From positions 4,049,739 through 4,113,738 of the forward strand of contig JAQFVV010000042.1 in assembly GCA_028023455.1 (NCBI GenBank): a stretch of DNA of 64,000 bases, written 5' to 3'. The DNA comes from Epiperipatus broadwayi. Lineage: Eukaryota > Onychophora > Udeonychophora > Euonychophora > Peripatidae. Of this stretch, positions 23,414 through 33,400 are shown piece after piece. The translations under genes were made by a program, and so were the position numbers. How positions within the stretch are numbered: position 1 is the first letter of the stretch; each line of letters opens with the position of its first letter. A model generated the notes under the pieces. It was not told the origin of the DNA, did not search any database, and saw nothing but the letters and a program-made list of their open reading frames with translations.

Positions 23414-23911
23414 ATTTTTTTTAATTTTATACTTTGTTCTTATAGTAGATTATAAAAAGTTACCTTTTAATATTTACTTTTTTTAATGATATTTTGTTAC
23501 CAGTAGTCAATTAATTTGGATCACCTAATTTATTTTGTTTCAGTAATTACTGATTTAGTATAATACAATTTTAGACCAATATTGATGTCAATCATTCATT
23601 TGAAATAAAAAATAAAAATTATTGATAAGATCTCTGGGGAATGATTCAAATATGTTTACTATAATAACAATTGTTTTAGTAAGATACTATTTTTTATGCT
23701 GCATGAAGGATTAGTTAAATAAAATACAGTACTTTTATGATTAAATATAGATATTTTTATATTTGTAGGTAATTTTTAAAAACATATATGTAGATAGATA
23801 CTAAGTATGTAATAGCAATTTCCCCTTAATGTGTTTTCATCTGACAATTGTTTTCTTGTGTTTCATGTTTAAAAAAAAAAAAAGTGATTCATTATTTTTC
23901 ATTGTTGTTAG

Positions 23912-23947
23912 ACTGGGCCCCTTCAGAAAGCACATCCAACCATCCAT
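23912..23947 (+). CDS. Candidate 36-nt microexon 2 of an unidentified host gene
   Basis: Acceptor CATTGTTGTTAG, a 36-base segment with over half G+C in a region below 25 percent, and a consensus donor GTAAGT. Length is a multiple of three and all three frames are open. Phase 0, matching the other candidates, gives TGPLQKAHPTIH. The contrast in base composition and the exact GTAAGT make it the most convincing of the three exon candidates. The protein is not recognised. It lies 15.3 kb downstream of candidate 1. Confidence 0.55.
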
Positions 23948-24314
23948 GTAAGTACTATTGACTTTTTTATAGTTTCTGGATTCAGAAATTTTGAATAATT
24001 AAAAATTAAAAGTATTTTGAAATTATTTCTCTTTCAAAGATATAAATATATTAATTTATTTTCTATCCTTTTTAGTTCTCTTGAAAGTATAGTTTTGTCT
24101 TTATATATATTATTAAGTGTATTAATTAAAATATTCTAATTACTTCTGATATCAATTAAAAGTTATGGAGATGGTGAACCACACCAAAAATGCATTCTAT
24201 TTGAAAGAGCTAAAGTATTAAATATTGAAATTTATACATTTAAGATTGTTATACATATATATTATATATTAACACAAACACATATTTATATATTTATATT
24301 CATTATATATAACC

Positions 24315-24428
24315 ATCCTCACTGGTAGCTAGTTAGTATTAATTATGCGAGTCAAACAGCTTTACAAGCAGTTGTCCTGGGTTTGAGGGTTTGCTTCCCC
24401 AGCTGATGCTTTGACCCATGAAGAAAAC
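24315..24428 (+). mobile_element. tRNA-derived SINE (family A), diverged
   Basis: Recognisable from CACTGGTAGCTAGTTAG (box A area), TTTACAAGCAGTTGTCCTGG, GGTTTGCTTCCCCAG and the tail CTGATGCTTTGACCCATGA. More diverged than its neighbours; no duplication seen. Confidence 0.7.
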
Positions 24429-24553
24429 AGAACTAGAAATTAAAAGTATTGTCTTTGAAAAGCAACTTAACTAAATATATATATTTTTAGTTTATAACAT
24501 ATCAGAATACAACATTCAATAAATGAGATTTAGATCTTTCAAATATAATAGTA

Positions 24554-24654
24554 GTCTTGCATTGGTGGTCGAGAGAACAGCGCGACTGCTTTGCACTTGC
24601 AGGCAGTTGCCTGGGTTGCAGGTTCGCGTCCCGGCCGATGCTATGACACTTAAA
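24554..24654 (+). mobile_element. tRNA-derived SINE with 13-bp target-site duplication
   Basis: AAATATAATAGTA lies at 24541-24553 and again at 24655-24667. Between them: GTCTTGCATTGGTGGTCGAG, ACAGCGCGACTGC, TTTGCACTTGCAGGCAG, GCAGGTTCGCGTCCCGG, CCGATGCTATGACACTT. The body carries a small duplication in the anticodon arm (TTTGCACTTGCAGG). Confidence 0.9.
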
Positions 24655-25348
24655 AAATATAATAGTAGTAATATCTATAGTACATTTTATACAAAAATAT
24701 AACTCTTTTCTTCTAATAGTTAATGTTTATTGATATTCCAGTTTAAAATTGTAGGCTTATGCGAATATCAAAAATAAACATTTAATGCCTGCCTACCTTA
24801 GCCTAGAAGTATTTTACTGGAAAGTATTCCCAGGAAACTTATGGAAGCATATGGCAATAATCTGATGGTTGCAAGATTATGCACAAACAATGCAGAGATT
24901 ACATGAAAAATAATATGGAAATGGCATGTTAATTGTTTTATAACTAATATTTTTGGTGATATTTCATGGTTTGACTCGTGATTGCCCTAACTTCTTTTCA
25001 GACTAGTTTAAATCATTAGTCTAAATACCTTTATGATAAATGTTATTATATAGAAGATAATTTATGGTTGCTACTAAATATAAGTTTTTTGTATCAAATA
25101 GTGAGTGTAATCATATTATGATGAATACAGCATTACAGCGTTTTAGATTGATTCTGAATTTAAAAAATGAAAAAAAGAAAATTTGGTTACTTTAATTGAA
25201 GTAACTTTAATTGAACGTAACATTAAGTTCAATCTGCAATTTGATTGCGGAAATATCAACTGATCTGTGAAATTAATCATAAAATAGCATTTATAATTTT
25301 TTTTTTTTTGCTTTCAATGTATTGGAACTTAAACTATGGATCATTTAG

Positions 25349-25463
25349 TCAAGCGTTGTTAGCCGAGAGATCATCGCAGCCGCCTTGCAAAGCAAGTAGT
25401 TGTTTGCAGACGGTTGTCGGTTCGCCTCCCGGCCGACGTTATGACATATGGAAAAAAAAAAAA
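25349..25463 (+). mobile_element. tRNA-derived SINE (family A2) with 18-bp target-site duplication
   Basis: The flank AAACTATGGATCATTTAG at 25331-25348 recurs with one change at 25464-25481. The body has TTAGCCGAGAG (box A), GCCGCCTTGCAAAGC, a longer extra arm TAGTTGTTTGCAGACGG, GGTTCGCCTCCCGG (box B) and the tail GACGTTATGACATATGG plus A run. The extra arm suggests descent from a class II tRNA (Leu or Ser type). The 75-codon open frame across it is a shadow. Confidence 0.9.
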
Positions 25464-25559
25464 AAACTATAGATCATTTAGCAATATATAATTGTTTTGT
25501 GTGTGTGTGTGGTTTCTGGAAATAATACATTTTTTAAAAAAAAAAAGAATTGTTAACTT

Positions 25560-25657
25560 GTCAAGCATTGGTGGTCGAGAGGTCAGCGACGGCCGCTTTG
25601 CAAGCGGTTGTCCCGGGTTAGCGGGTTCGCTTCCCGGCTGATGCTATGACACATGAG
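25560..25657 (+). mobile_element. tRNA-derived SINE (family A1), youngest copy
   Basis: Flanked by A-run plus GAATTGTTAACTT on both sides (ending 25559 and 25680), a perfect target duplication. Body: GTCAAGCATTGGTGGTCGAG, AGGTCAGCGACGG, CCGCTTTGCAAGCGG, TTGTCCCGGGTTAGCGGG, TTCGCTTCCCGG, CTGATGCTATGACACATGAG. GCATTGG at the 5' end can pair with CTGATGC near the 3' end as a tRNA acceptor stem, and the anticodon stem CCGC/GCGG is perfect. Total length under 100 bases before the A tail. Confidence 0.93.
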
Positions 25658-25680
25658 AAAAAAAAAAGAATTGTTAACTT

Positions 25681-27410
25681 CAACTTGGTTATATATTATG
25701 TACATGTGTAAATTGTTTATTGATCGGCTTTCTCTTTTACTGCAAAACAAAAAAAATTAAGCAGTGACAAATGTCATTCTGTCTTCACTATTTCTTTCTC
25801 TTTAATCTGAGAAAAATATTTGAAGTTTGACAATCACAAAACTGAAATAAAAATATTTTTTTTCTAAAAGAAACTTTTTGGGATTTAATATTTTAAAATT
25901 GGCTTTTTAAAATTCATTAATTATTTTATATATATAAAAAAGTAATATATCTAATTATGTGTTGGATTGGATTGTTTATATCTTTCTTAATACATTTTAC
26001 TGTTAGTAATAGCACAGATTAATATGGAACGCAATATTTTGAATAATATTGTCTCTTCTTCAGCTTTTGCTGGTCTGATTAATGACTTGGTCTGACTAAT
26101 TACCGTCTATTTAAGATAATGATCTAACCAATTAGGCTACTTGCCAAGGCAATAATGAATGTGAAAAGATATATATTGTTGAAATTAGCCACCTCTTCAA
26201 AAAATGATTACAAGAACATATAGCAAAGATGGATGTATCTAAAGTAGTAGACCATATATATATATTGATGAACTTATGTTAGTTGGGAGAACAAGAATAT
26301 TGTGCAGAGAATAAAAAGAAAGAAACTGCTCACATGACAATTATGTATAATTTGCCTTAGTATGATAATTCATAATGTTTTAAAACCATTTACTATCCTT
26401 TCTTTTAAAAGCAAACAATGGAGAAATCAGGTAGACTCTTTAGATAAGTATAGAAAATTTCTTCTGATTATTGCCTTTGATAAGATAACATTTCAGTTTG
26501 AGAATCATTTTAAGGATCATTAGTTCACTTTCTGTGCTATTAATAGTCAGACTAGCAACATCTAAAGAAGAGAGAATAATAATATCATTTGAAATGTTAT
26601 GTTCCAAACTGTGTATTGTGTTATTACAACAAGTGAATGCATTTAGAAAGATATATGATAAAGCATCTAACAATGTAATTAAATGATAGAAATAATCCAA
26701 TGTTTAAGTAACATGTCATTATCATAAACTTTGATATACCCAGTAATTTAGACTTATTACTAATTCATGCCTTTCAGATCAGGATCTTTCTGAATGTTCA
26801 AGCACAGCAGAATTATAAAAAATAGTTCCAGCCAATTTTCTTTCCAGTTCCAATAATAAAACCAGCTGGCTTTATTCTTCCTAGATGTTATAGAAGTCTC
26901 ATCAATAGATTGTGGACTCTCCATGATTGTTATATTTATCTGCTTCACAAAGTGAATTTAATAATCTCTGGTGTACAAAAATTAGCTAATTATAAATAGC
27001 ACAGTCAAAGATTATCTAATATATACACACATGATGGCCAAATTGAAGGATTTAATAAAACTAATGAATGAAACAATATTTTCTAAGGATAAATAGTGAT
27101 GCGATAAGTAAACTTATCCAACTATATATATAATTGTTGAATTTCATTTGAAGAAACAAAAAAAATTATAAAGCTAAATGCAATTTAGTTGCAAATAAAT
27201 GAAAAGAAAAACATTTATTTGAATTATTATGACAATGCTTTTAATTTATATTTAAAAATCAATATAGCTATACTAAACAATTAGGTTTAATTTACTTGAA
27301 TGGAAAGGATTAACTATTTATACATATATGTATAACTAACTAAATACATAATATTCACACCTTCTAATTTAATTCTAGAAATATATAAGAAATATATTCT
27401 TCTTGGAACA
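25681..27410. other. AT-rich non-coding DNA, nothing recognised
   Basis: Short open frames on both strands at 26440-26948 overlap each other and show no protein signature. Confidence 0.5.
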
Positions 27411-27563
27411 AATGGCCTTCGAGCATTCCATCATCAGATTTTCAATTGGATGGACAGTTGAAGAGTTGAAGTATGTAGTAGATGGAGCCTGTCCAGTAAA
27501 GTATGAAGATATGTCTATCTTAATATATATCTGAGCACTTATAGAATATATGTGTGGGAGATT

Positions 27564-27624
27564 ATAATCTGGACCAACTGATGATTGCTGGTTTAGCATG
27601 AAATATGTATATTGGTGATCATTT
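27564..27624 (+). ncRNA. Hammerhead ribozyme, family 1, intact core
   Basis: In order: ATAATC (outer stem I), TGG, ACCAA (inner stem I), CTGATGA at 27578-27584, stem II TTGCT-GGTTT-AGCAT (four pairs and a U-U closing mismatch), GAAA at 27600-27603, TATGTA (stem III, two pairs with a UG loop plus the A-U pair), NUH triplet ATA, then TTGGT and GATCAT closing stem I. Predicted self-cleavage is between 27611 and 27612. This is a type I hammerhead with a minimal stem III. Activity not tested. Confidence 0.82.
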
Positions 27625-28042
27625 ATCTTTTCAGCATATATGTGTTTGAGTGTATCAGTGTTATTAGATATACTGGAGAGTGGTGGGTTGTGTGAAAGTC
27701 TGTGCTCATATACCCTATATATTACATATATAGACACAGGTGTATATATAATAAGCCTGTGTTTTAGTTATTACATTGTAGAGATGTCTGCCCATCCTTG
27801 CATATGTATTTAATGGATTATGTCCTGTACATGTGGGGTTCAGATTGACCTTGTGTCAACATGGGTGTGACAAGAATCTCGGCCTCAGAGTGGCCTTCGA
27901 GCATTCCATCATTCAGATTTTCAATTGGATGGATGGTTGAAGAGTTGGGAGTGTGTAGTAGATGGAGCCTGTCCAGTAAAGTATGAAGATTGTCTATCTT
28001 AATATATATCTGAGCACTTATAGTATATATGTGTGGGAGATT

Positions 28043-28103
28043 ATAATCTGGACCAACTGATGATTGCTGGTTTAGCATGAAATATGTATATTGGTGATTA
28101 TTT
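28043..28103 (+). ncRNA. Hammerhead ribozyme, family 1, intact core (second tandem unit)
   Basis: Same as the copy 480 bp upstream except that the outer stem I is better paired: ATAATC with GATTAT, six pairs. CTGATGA lies at 28057-28063, GAAA at 28079-28082, cleavage predicted between 28090 and 28091. Confidence 0.83.
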
Positions 28104-28633
28104 ATCTTTTCAGCATATATGTGCTTGAGTGTGGAGAGTGGTGGGTTGTGTGAAAGTCTGTGCCCATATACCCTATATATTATATCATTTTCATAAAACA
28201 AATATTAGGTTGTAAAATTTGATAGGTTTCGCCATTTTTACTAATTGAAATACCCTGTATGATATAGTGCAGTGATAGAGTGGCAGGTCAGAGTTCAACG
28301 AATTTCTAATTAAAATGGTTTTAAATGCATGAAATGTGAATACAATATATATATATATGCTATTTAAAATAATTATCATTTACATATTGTTTAACAAATT
28401 GAATATTTTTTTAGTAATAGTAATATGAGTGTTATACCAACAAAATCTCACATGGCTTTTCTTTCTTACATTTAATGTCTATATTAAGAAAGGCAATTCT
28501 TGTAGATGGATCTAAAGTAGAACAACAGAATGAATTCTTACTCATAAGAAGATGGAGATGGTCAAATTCAATTTGAGGTATATTTCATCTTTAAGAAGTG
28601 TTAAGCTATGTGATAAGTTGCCTTTATTTAGGA

Positions 28634-29009
28634 CAGGGGTCCCCAACCTTTTTGCACTTAAGAGCACATTCTATAATACTGGCCAGGTGGCAGGCACCAT
28701 TTATTTTTTCAACCAGGTGGCAGGCATTAATTATTTTTTCAATGTAAATTTATAGTTGGATATTATTAATAATACACATAATGTACAAAAAAATATTTAT
28801 TTCAAAAATAAAATTTTAACATATAATTAACGTTTATATTTTTATGCTGTAAAAGTATAGTATGCCCTACAATTTGATTACAATATAATACAATAATTTA
28901 TAAGAAATTTTAAAAATTAAATTTATTTGTATCAGATAAATAATTTTTTATCATGTTCGGATAGCGGCGGGCACGATGGTGCCCGCGGGCATAGGGTTGG
29001 GGACCCCTG
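28634..29009 (+). mobile_element. hAT-type MITE with perfect 8-bp target duplication (copy 1)
   Basis: Perfect inverted ends CAGGGGTCCCCAACC and GGTTGGGGACCCCTG, flanked by ATTTAGGA at 28626-28633 and 29010-29017. An 8-bp duplication and CAGGGGT ends define the hAT superfamily. The 376-bp interior has no transposase; it has a repeated GGTGGCAGGCA block near the left end and a GC-rich GGCGGGCACGATGGTGCCCG palindrome near the right end. A sister copy lies inverted at 42677-43049. It must be moved by a transposase coded elsewhere. Confidence 0.95.
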
Positions 29010-29832
29010 ATTTAGGATGTCCAGATTCTATATTCACAATATTTACAATCTAAGTCCATAATAGGAAAATTTATGACAAACATTTATATTTTTGTGCTAT
29101 TTACAAAATAAACTGCATCACATATAGATGCAGTACTTTTTATTTGAAATGACATTTGGACATCTAAAATATTTAAAAATGATTAGTCTTGTTAGATTGC
29201 ACAATTGCTTTATGATAAGAGATTTGATATATAGTAACCTGTACTATAAAGCTTTTATTTTATATGTATAGCTTGGGTTTTCCCAATAAAAGAATAAAAC
29301 TATATTTATATATTAATATACACTTGCAAAAAGGATGAGCTTAAATGTTTGCAGATTTATTATTTGTTAATCGCCTATATTTATTTTGAAAAATTTGGCG
29401 ACCAGGAAACAAGAGTTCATAATGTTATCATTTAAATATTGTTGACTGTATACTTTATTTTAAATGAAAATATACTCTGGCTTCACTTCTTTCTTTTTTT
29501 TTCAAAATTATTTTATATGAATTAAATATTTTATGTATTGCTTCTTTTAACATTGTATTTCATTCAATATAAAGCAAAATTATCTTCCTTTTACACTTAA
29601 TTTTATCAATGTTTAAATTTTATTAGATAAATTCAACTTTCTGTTTGTTCAATAATACATATTGTAATCTTTAATCAACGCATTCTCTCATCTCATTTTA
29701 GATAATTATAAAAACATGGTGTTTTTTTTTGTTAAACATAGATATAATTATAAATTTTTATTAAACCACATTATTATATTAAGTAATATTTACTAAGGCT
29801 GTAACCATAGATAATAAAAAAAAGTAGTTATT
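29010..29832. other. AT-rich non-coding DNA
   Basis: Nothing recognised except that the block TAAGTAATATTTACTAAGGC at 29781-29800 recurs at 40051-40070, next to the large hairpin, with related sequence upstream of both (TATAAATTT..TTAA). Confidence 0.5.
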
Positions 29833-29918
29833 GTCAAGCGTTGTTGGCCTAGTGATTAGCATAGCTGCCGTCCAAGCAGCTGACCTGGGCTTCCTGGTCA
29901 ACGCTTTGACATATGGGG
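29833..29918 (+). mobile_element. SINE with a tRNA-Gly(TCC)-like body (family B)
   Basis: Target duplication of an A run plus GTAGTTATT on both sides (ending 29832 and 29934). Body GCGTTGTTGGCCTAGTGATT, AGCATAGCTGCC, GTCCAAGCAGC, TGACC, then a deletion in the T arm, TGGTCAACGC and the tail TTTGACATATGGGG. The animal tRNA-Gly(TCC) pattern (GTGGTTAGCATAGCTGCCTT then CCAAGCAG) is clear. The outer GTCAA and TTGAC and the tail are shared with the family A SINEs. Confidence 0.85.
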
Positions 29919-29934
29919 AAAAAAAGTAGTTATT

Positions 29935-30517
29935 TTTAATTTTATATTGTAAGTTAAATGATATTTGTAAATATATTATACAATAATTTTAAGTTAACTA
30001 TTGAAGATTTAAATTGTTTTATACATACTTATGTTTAAAATCTAATAATTAATATATATTGTATAAATACTGTAGTATTAAATAACATTTGCTCTTTGAA
30101 CTAGATTGCTGATCAATCAAAATATCAACTTTATGTAATAAAGTTAAACATTATTAAAATTGAATGGAATGAGGAGGTGATTTTCTTGATAAGATCTTTA
30201 TTTCTATTTGCTTATGATTACATATCTATTGTAATTTTTTAATTTGGTGAAACAAACTATGAGATTTATTTATTATTATTTTAGTATTTACACAATGATT
30301 TCACATTATAATTTTTGTTCAGTTGCTTGGAAAATCATGTGACATTGCACCAAAAGTGATAGATTGAACACAATTATTCCATTCATTTAACTTAATGGAG
30401 ATTTTTTTATTTCAGTTGGAACTTTTAGTTCTAGTTCTAAAGTCAAAGCCACGAAAATCACTAAATAATAAATGGCTTAAAGCATTTCAAATTGCAATAT
30501 CTGTAGTAACTGAAACA
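29935..30517. other. AT-rich non-coding DNA
   Basis: A plus-strand open frame starts at 30395 (MEIFLFQLELLVLVLKSK) and runs into the hammerhead repeat; its upstream part has no recognisable domain and I do not call it a gene. Confidence 0.45.
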
Positions 30518-30810
30518 CAGGCTTATTATATACCTGTGTCTATATATGTAATATATAGAGTATATGAGCACAGACTTTCACATGCCCCACCACTCTCCCC
30601 ACTATCTCATAATACTGATACACTTGAACACATATATGTCAGAAAGATAAATAATCACCAATATAAGTATTTCATGGACCAACTGATGATTGCTAGTTTA
30701 GCATGAAATATGTATATTGGTGATTATTTATCTTTTCGACATATATGTGTTCAAGTGTATCAAGTGTTATGAGATAGTGTGGAGAGTGGTGGGGCGTGTG
30801 AAATATCTGT
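30518..30810. mobile_element. Inverted pair of family 1 hammerhead repeats
   Basis: Left arm about 30563-30676 (CACAGACTTTCACATGCCCC ... CACCAATATAAGTATTTCATG) is mirrored by the right arm about 30703-30805 (CATGAAATATGTATATTGGTG ... GGTGGGGCGTGTGAAA). The arm junction falls inside the ribozyme: the loop holds GGACCAACTGATGATTGCTA, so only the right copy has a full catalytic core. Confidence 0.75.
30676..30732 (+). ncRNA. Hammerhead ribozyme, family 1, core intact, stem I shortened
   Basis: CTGATGA at 30683-30689, stem II TTGCT-AGTTT-AGCAT, GAAA at 30705-30708, NUH ATA, cleavage predicted between 30716 and 30717. The inner stem I ACCAA/TTGGT is present; the outer helix is lost because the repeat arm junction replaces it with TTTCATG. 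Confidence 0.72.
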
Positions 30811-32339
30811 AGTATAAATTAAATATCATTTAACATGTTGACAACATTCGTACACACTATATCATATTTATCTCTAGTATATATATATTTTTTGATTCTG
30901 TGCACTTTATTGCATTGATAGTATTGTAGATTCAGGTTCTAAATGTTACTGGCTGAAATTCACTCTATTATTTTCATGCTTAAATGTCACATCTGAGAAT
31001 TATCATTTGTTTACTTATTTTATATAATAATGTTTATATTTTGATTCTCAATAATGTGTAGGTTATTTAATTTATTAGAGTATCTTTTACTGACATTGCA
31101 GTCCATTTCTTTTGTTTACAGTTTCTTTTTTCTTTCTCTTTTTGGAATTGAACCCAAACATTTGTCTGCAGCAAACTATGCTAAGTTTTGGGTGAACTGC
31201 TCCTAGTATAGAGTTGATTAATAAAAATCATTATGTAATTTACCACTTCTTTGTGATGCATCTTATGAGCATGTTCAATTTGTAACATATATGCAATAAA
31301 GCATAATACTTGTATGTGTGTGTGCATGTTTGAAAATAACTTTTTTTAAATATTTAAAAAAGAAATTTTTTCATTCAAAAAAAAAAATCATATTTTTTGT
31401 ATTCAATTAACAAATTTTTGACTATTGGTAAAATTTAGTTTCTTTTTTGTCAAAATTAATTGTTCCATCTGCAGCCAATAATACCAGCTGACTTTTCAAC
31501 ATGAAGTGAGCATGAGCAGGCATCTTTATTAGGAAATGAAATTATTCTATCAAAAAGCTTCTTTCTGTTGGGGAACATAAAATCTGTCAATAGAACAACT
31601 AGATATATGAATGTGGATCTGTTCTGAGGTCATGATTTTATTATAGATGATGATTCATAATTTCAAGTTTAGCTAAAAAGTTTGTTAAACTTGAAATGTT
31701 AATTAGTTAGATTTTATTGAAAGACTTTAAGAATTGTTTTTTAATATTATGTATTGTTATGAATCATCATCATCATTTTGATTTCATTTATGGAAATAGA
31801 CATTATATTTTGAATTGTTATTGTATGCTATGAGTCTGCTGAAAAATAGGTTTATGATTCCAAAGATTCTCAGTATAAAATACTGTGGTCATTAACATTA
31901 ATTAGTTTATTATTAATTATAGCATAATTCTACTTTCCCCTCCATGATTAAACAAAATGATAGAATGCCATTCAGGAAATAAAGGTTTTGAGATGGAGGA
32001 GACTTGCCGTGTATCTTTTATCTTAAGTGATCATTCAAGCAATTAATCATTTCTGTTCCTCTTTAACACTAATTGTTAAAATATTTTATGTTCAACATTC
32101 ATTATAAAGCATTGTACTCATGTAATGAGATGAATAGAAATAATAAACTGATGATAACACTATAGAAAAAAGTGTTAAAGATTTCCAAGCCACACAAACT
32201 TTTTGGAAGCATGCTCTACAAAAACTATGGATAATTAAAAAATGCAAAAATTAACTGAATAAGTTTATTTAATTTAAAATGATGTTATTTTTAATATGAT
32301 GAAATAGAATTTGATAAATTTCTGGGATAAATTTTATAG
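30811..32339. other. AT-rich non-coding DNA, nothing recognised
   Basis: No element or gene identified. Lies upstream of exon candidate 3. Confidence 0.45.
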
Positions 32340-32387
32340 GCACAGTATCTGTGGGAGTATGAAATTTCTCCATCAGTAGTTAAAGAG
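32340..32387 (+). CDS. Candidate 48-nt exon 3 of an unidentified host gene
   Basis: Acceptor AATTTTATAG, then 48 bases open only in phase 0 (AQYLWEYEISPSVVKE), then donor GTATTATATT. The other two frames contain stops. The length is a multiple of three, as in the two upstream candidates, so skipping or inclusion would keep the frame. The amino acid composition looks like a real protein segment but I do not recognise it. The upstream pyrimidine tract is weak. Confidence 0.5.
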
Positions 32388-32944
32388 GTATTATATTACA
32401 ATTGTTTGGGGGTTTTTTTCCAATCAGCATATTAAACATATATTTGACCAATCGGGCTTAACTTGGGATCGGTAATCTCCAGATAATGTTGACTTGATAA
32501 CCATCTGCATAATGGCTATTCAGATTGGCTCTAGGTGTTTGTACATGAAAAAAATAATTCTAATCGGTTTTCGACCTAATAAAAATTTTTTGGCTCAAGC
32601 AATCTGTCTCAAAGCCCAGGTTATGTTCATTATAGATGGATGCCCTAACCAATTTGCCATTTTGCTAGTCAAGATTATTCTTTTTATGAGAACCTGGTCT
32701 GTATGGAGTAAAATTGCATTTTTACAAAGAGATAATGTTGGCTATTAAAGTATACTATTCCCCATACTTTTATCATATGAATACTATATTCTAATAATCC
32801 CAGGAGACAAAGCAATTTGTTATTGGAGGACATTTTGATGTAAAATTATTTCTTTGTATGAATATTTACATGTAAAATTATATTTTATATTTATTTAGAT
32901 ATACTTAAAACTTTTCTTAAATGTTCTTGAAACATATGATTAAA
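32388..32944. other. Non-coding DNA, slightly less AT-rich
   Basis: The segment 32430-32750 has higher G+C than its surroundings and an 84-codon plus-strand open frame (32494-32748, starting MITICIMAIQIGSRCLYMKK) with no domain I recognise. AGATAATGTTG occurs near both ends (32480s and 32731), possibly the ends of an old element. Confidence 0.35.
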
Positions 32945-33010
32945 GACATATGAAAAAGACAAATGTTCCCAAGATGCATTTCATATTGAACCATTTTTCA
33001 AATTGGCTCA
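32945..33010 (-). ncRNA. Decayed hammerhead ribozyme, family 2
   Basis: The plus text CCCAAGATGCATTTCATATT then GAACCA is the complement of the family 2 segment stem II, GAAA, TGCATC and TTGGG. The CTGATGA box is no longer readable. It lies about 250 bp left of the PLE palindrome, the closest association of a hammerhead remnant with PLE coding sequence in the window. Confidence 0.4.
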
Positions 33011-33202
33011 AATCACAATCTTTAAAGATATCTTTATTATTTGTTCATTATTAAATTTTCTGCATTCACAACATTAATATATTTATCTGAAATGGTTGGT
33101 GACAGTGCAATGATATTTAACTTTAAAGTTATATGGACACATATCTTTTTATGAGAGTCTAGTTAGAGAAGCTTTTATCCTGCAAGAGTTAATAAGGCTG
33201 TT

Positions 33203-33227
33203 ATATATATATATATATATATATATA
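33203..33227. repeat. (TA)n microsatellite
   Basis: Uninterrupted TA repeat left of the PLE palindrome. A longer one starts just right of it. Confidence 0.95.
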
Positions 33228-33400
33228 AACATTACAAGCATAAAGCTAAACTAGTCAATATAAAATCAAAACTACCCCAAATCTAAAATTAAACCAGACC
33301 AGCATAAAAATAATATTAAAACACAACCTAAGGTTTCACTGCTACAAGCAGACTTCTCAAGTGTAAAGAACTACAAAAAAACCACACATTATATATACTA

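Larger units (their letters stand above)
27411..28190 (+). mobile_element. Tandem hammerhead repeat, family 1, period 480 bp
   Basis: A unit starting TGGCCTTCGAGCATTCCATC at 27411 starts again at 27891. Both contain TTTTCAATTGGATGG, GATGGAGCCTGTCCAGTAAA, ATATATCTGAGCACTTATAG, the hammerhead, CATATATGTG, GAGAGTGGTGGGTTGTGTGA and TACCCTATATATTA. The first unit continues for a further ~150 bases (TGTCCTGTACATGTGGGGTT and on) before the second begins; the second ends at about 28190. The two long minus-strand open frames here lie across the repeat and resemble only each other. Direct tandem order with a ribozyme in each unit is what PLE terminal repeats and retrozymes show. Confidence 0.8.

Noticed and set aside
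26060-26150. Hammerhead-like GGTCTGATTAATGACTTGGT
   Set aside because: No GAAA at the right distance and no stem I partner.
27375-28201. Two minus-strand proteins of 120 and 127 codons resembling each other
   Set aside because: The similarity follows from the tandem hammerhead repeat; the plus-strand ribozyme explains the conservation and no domain is seen.
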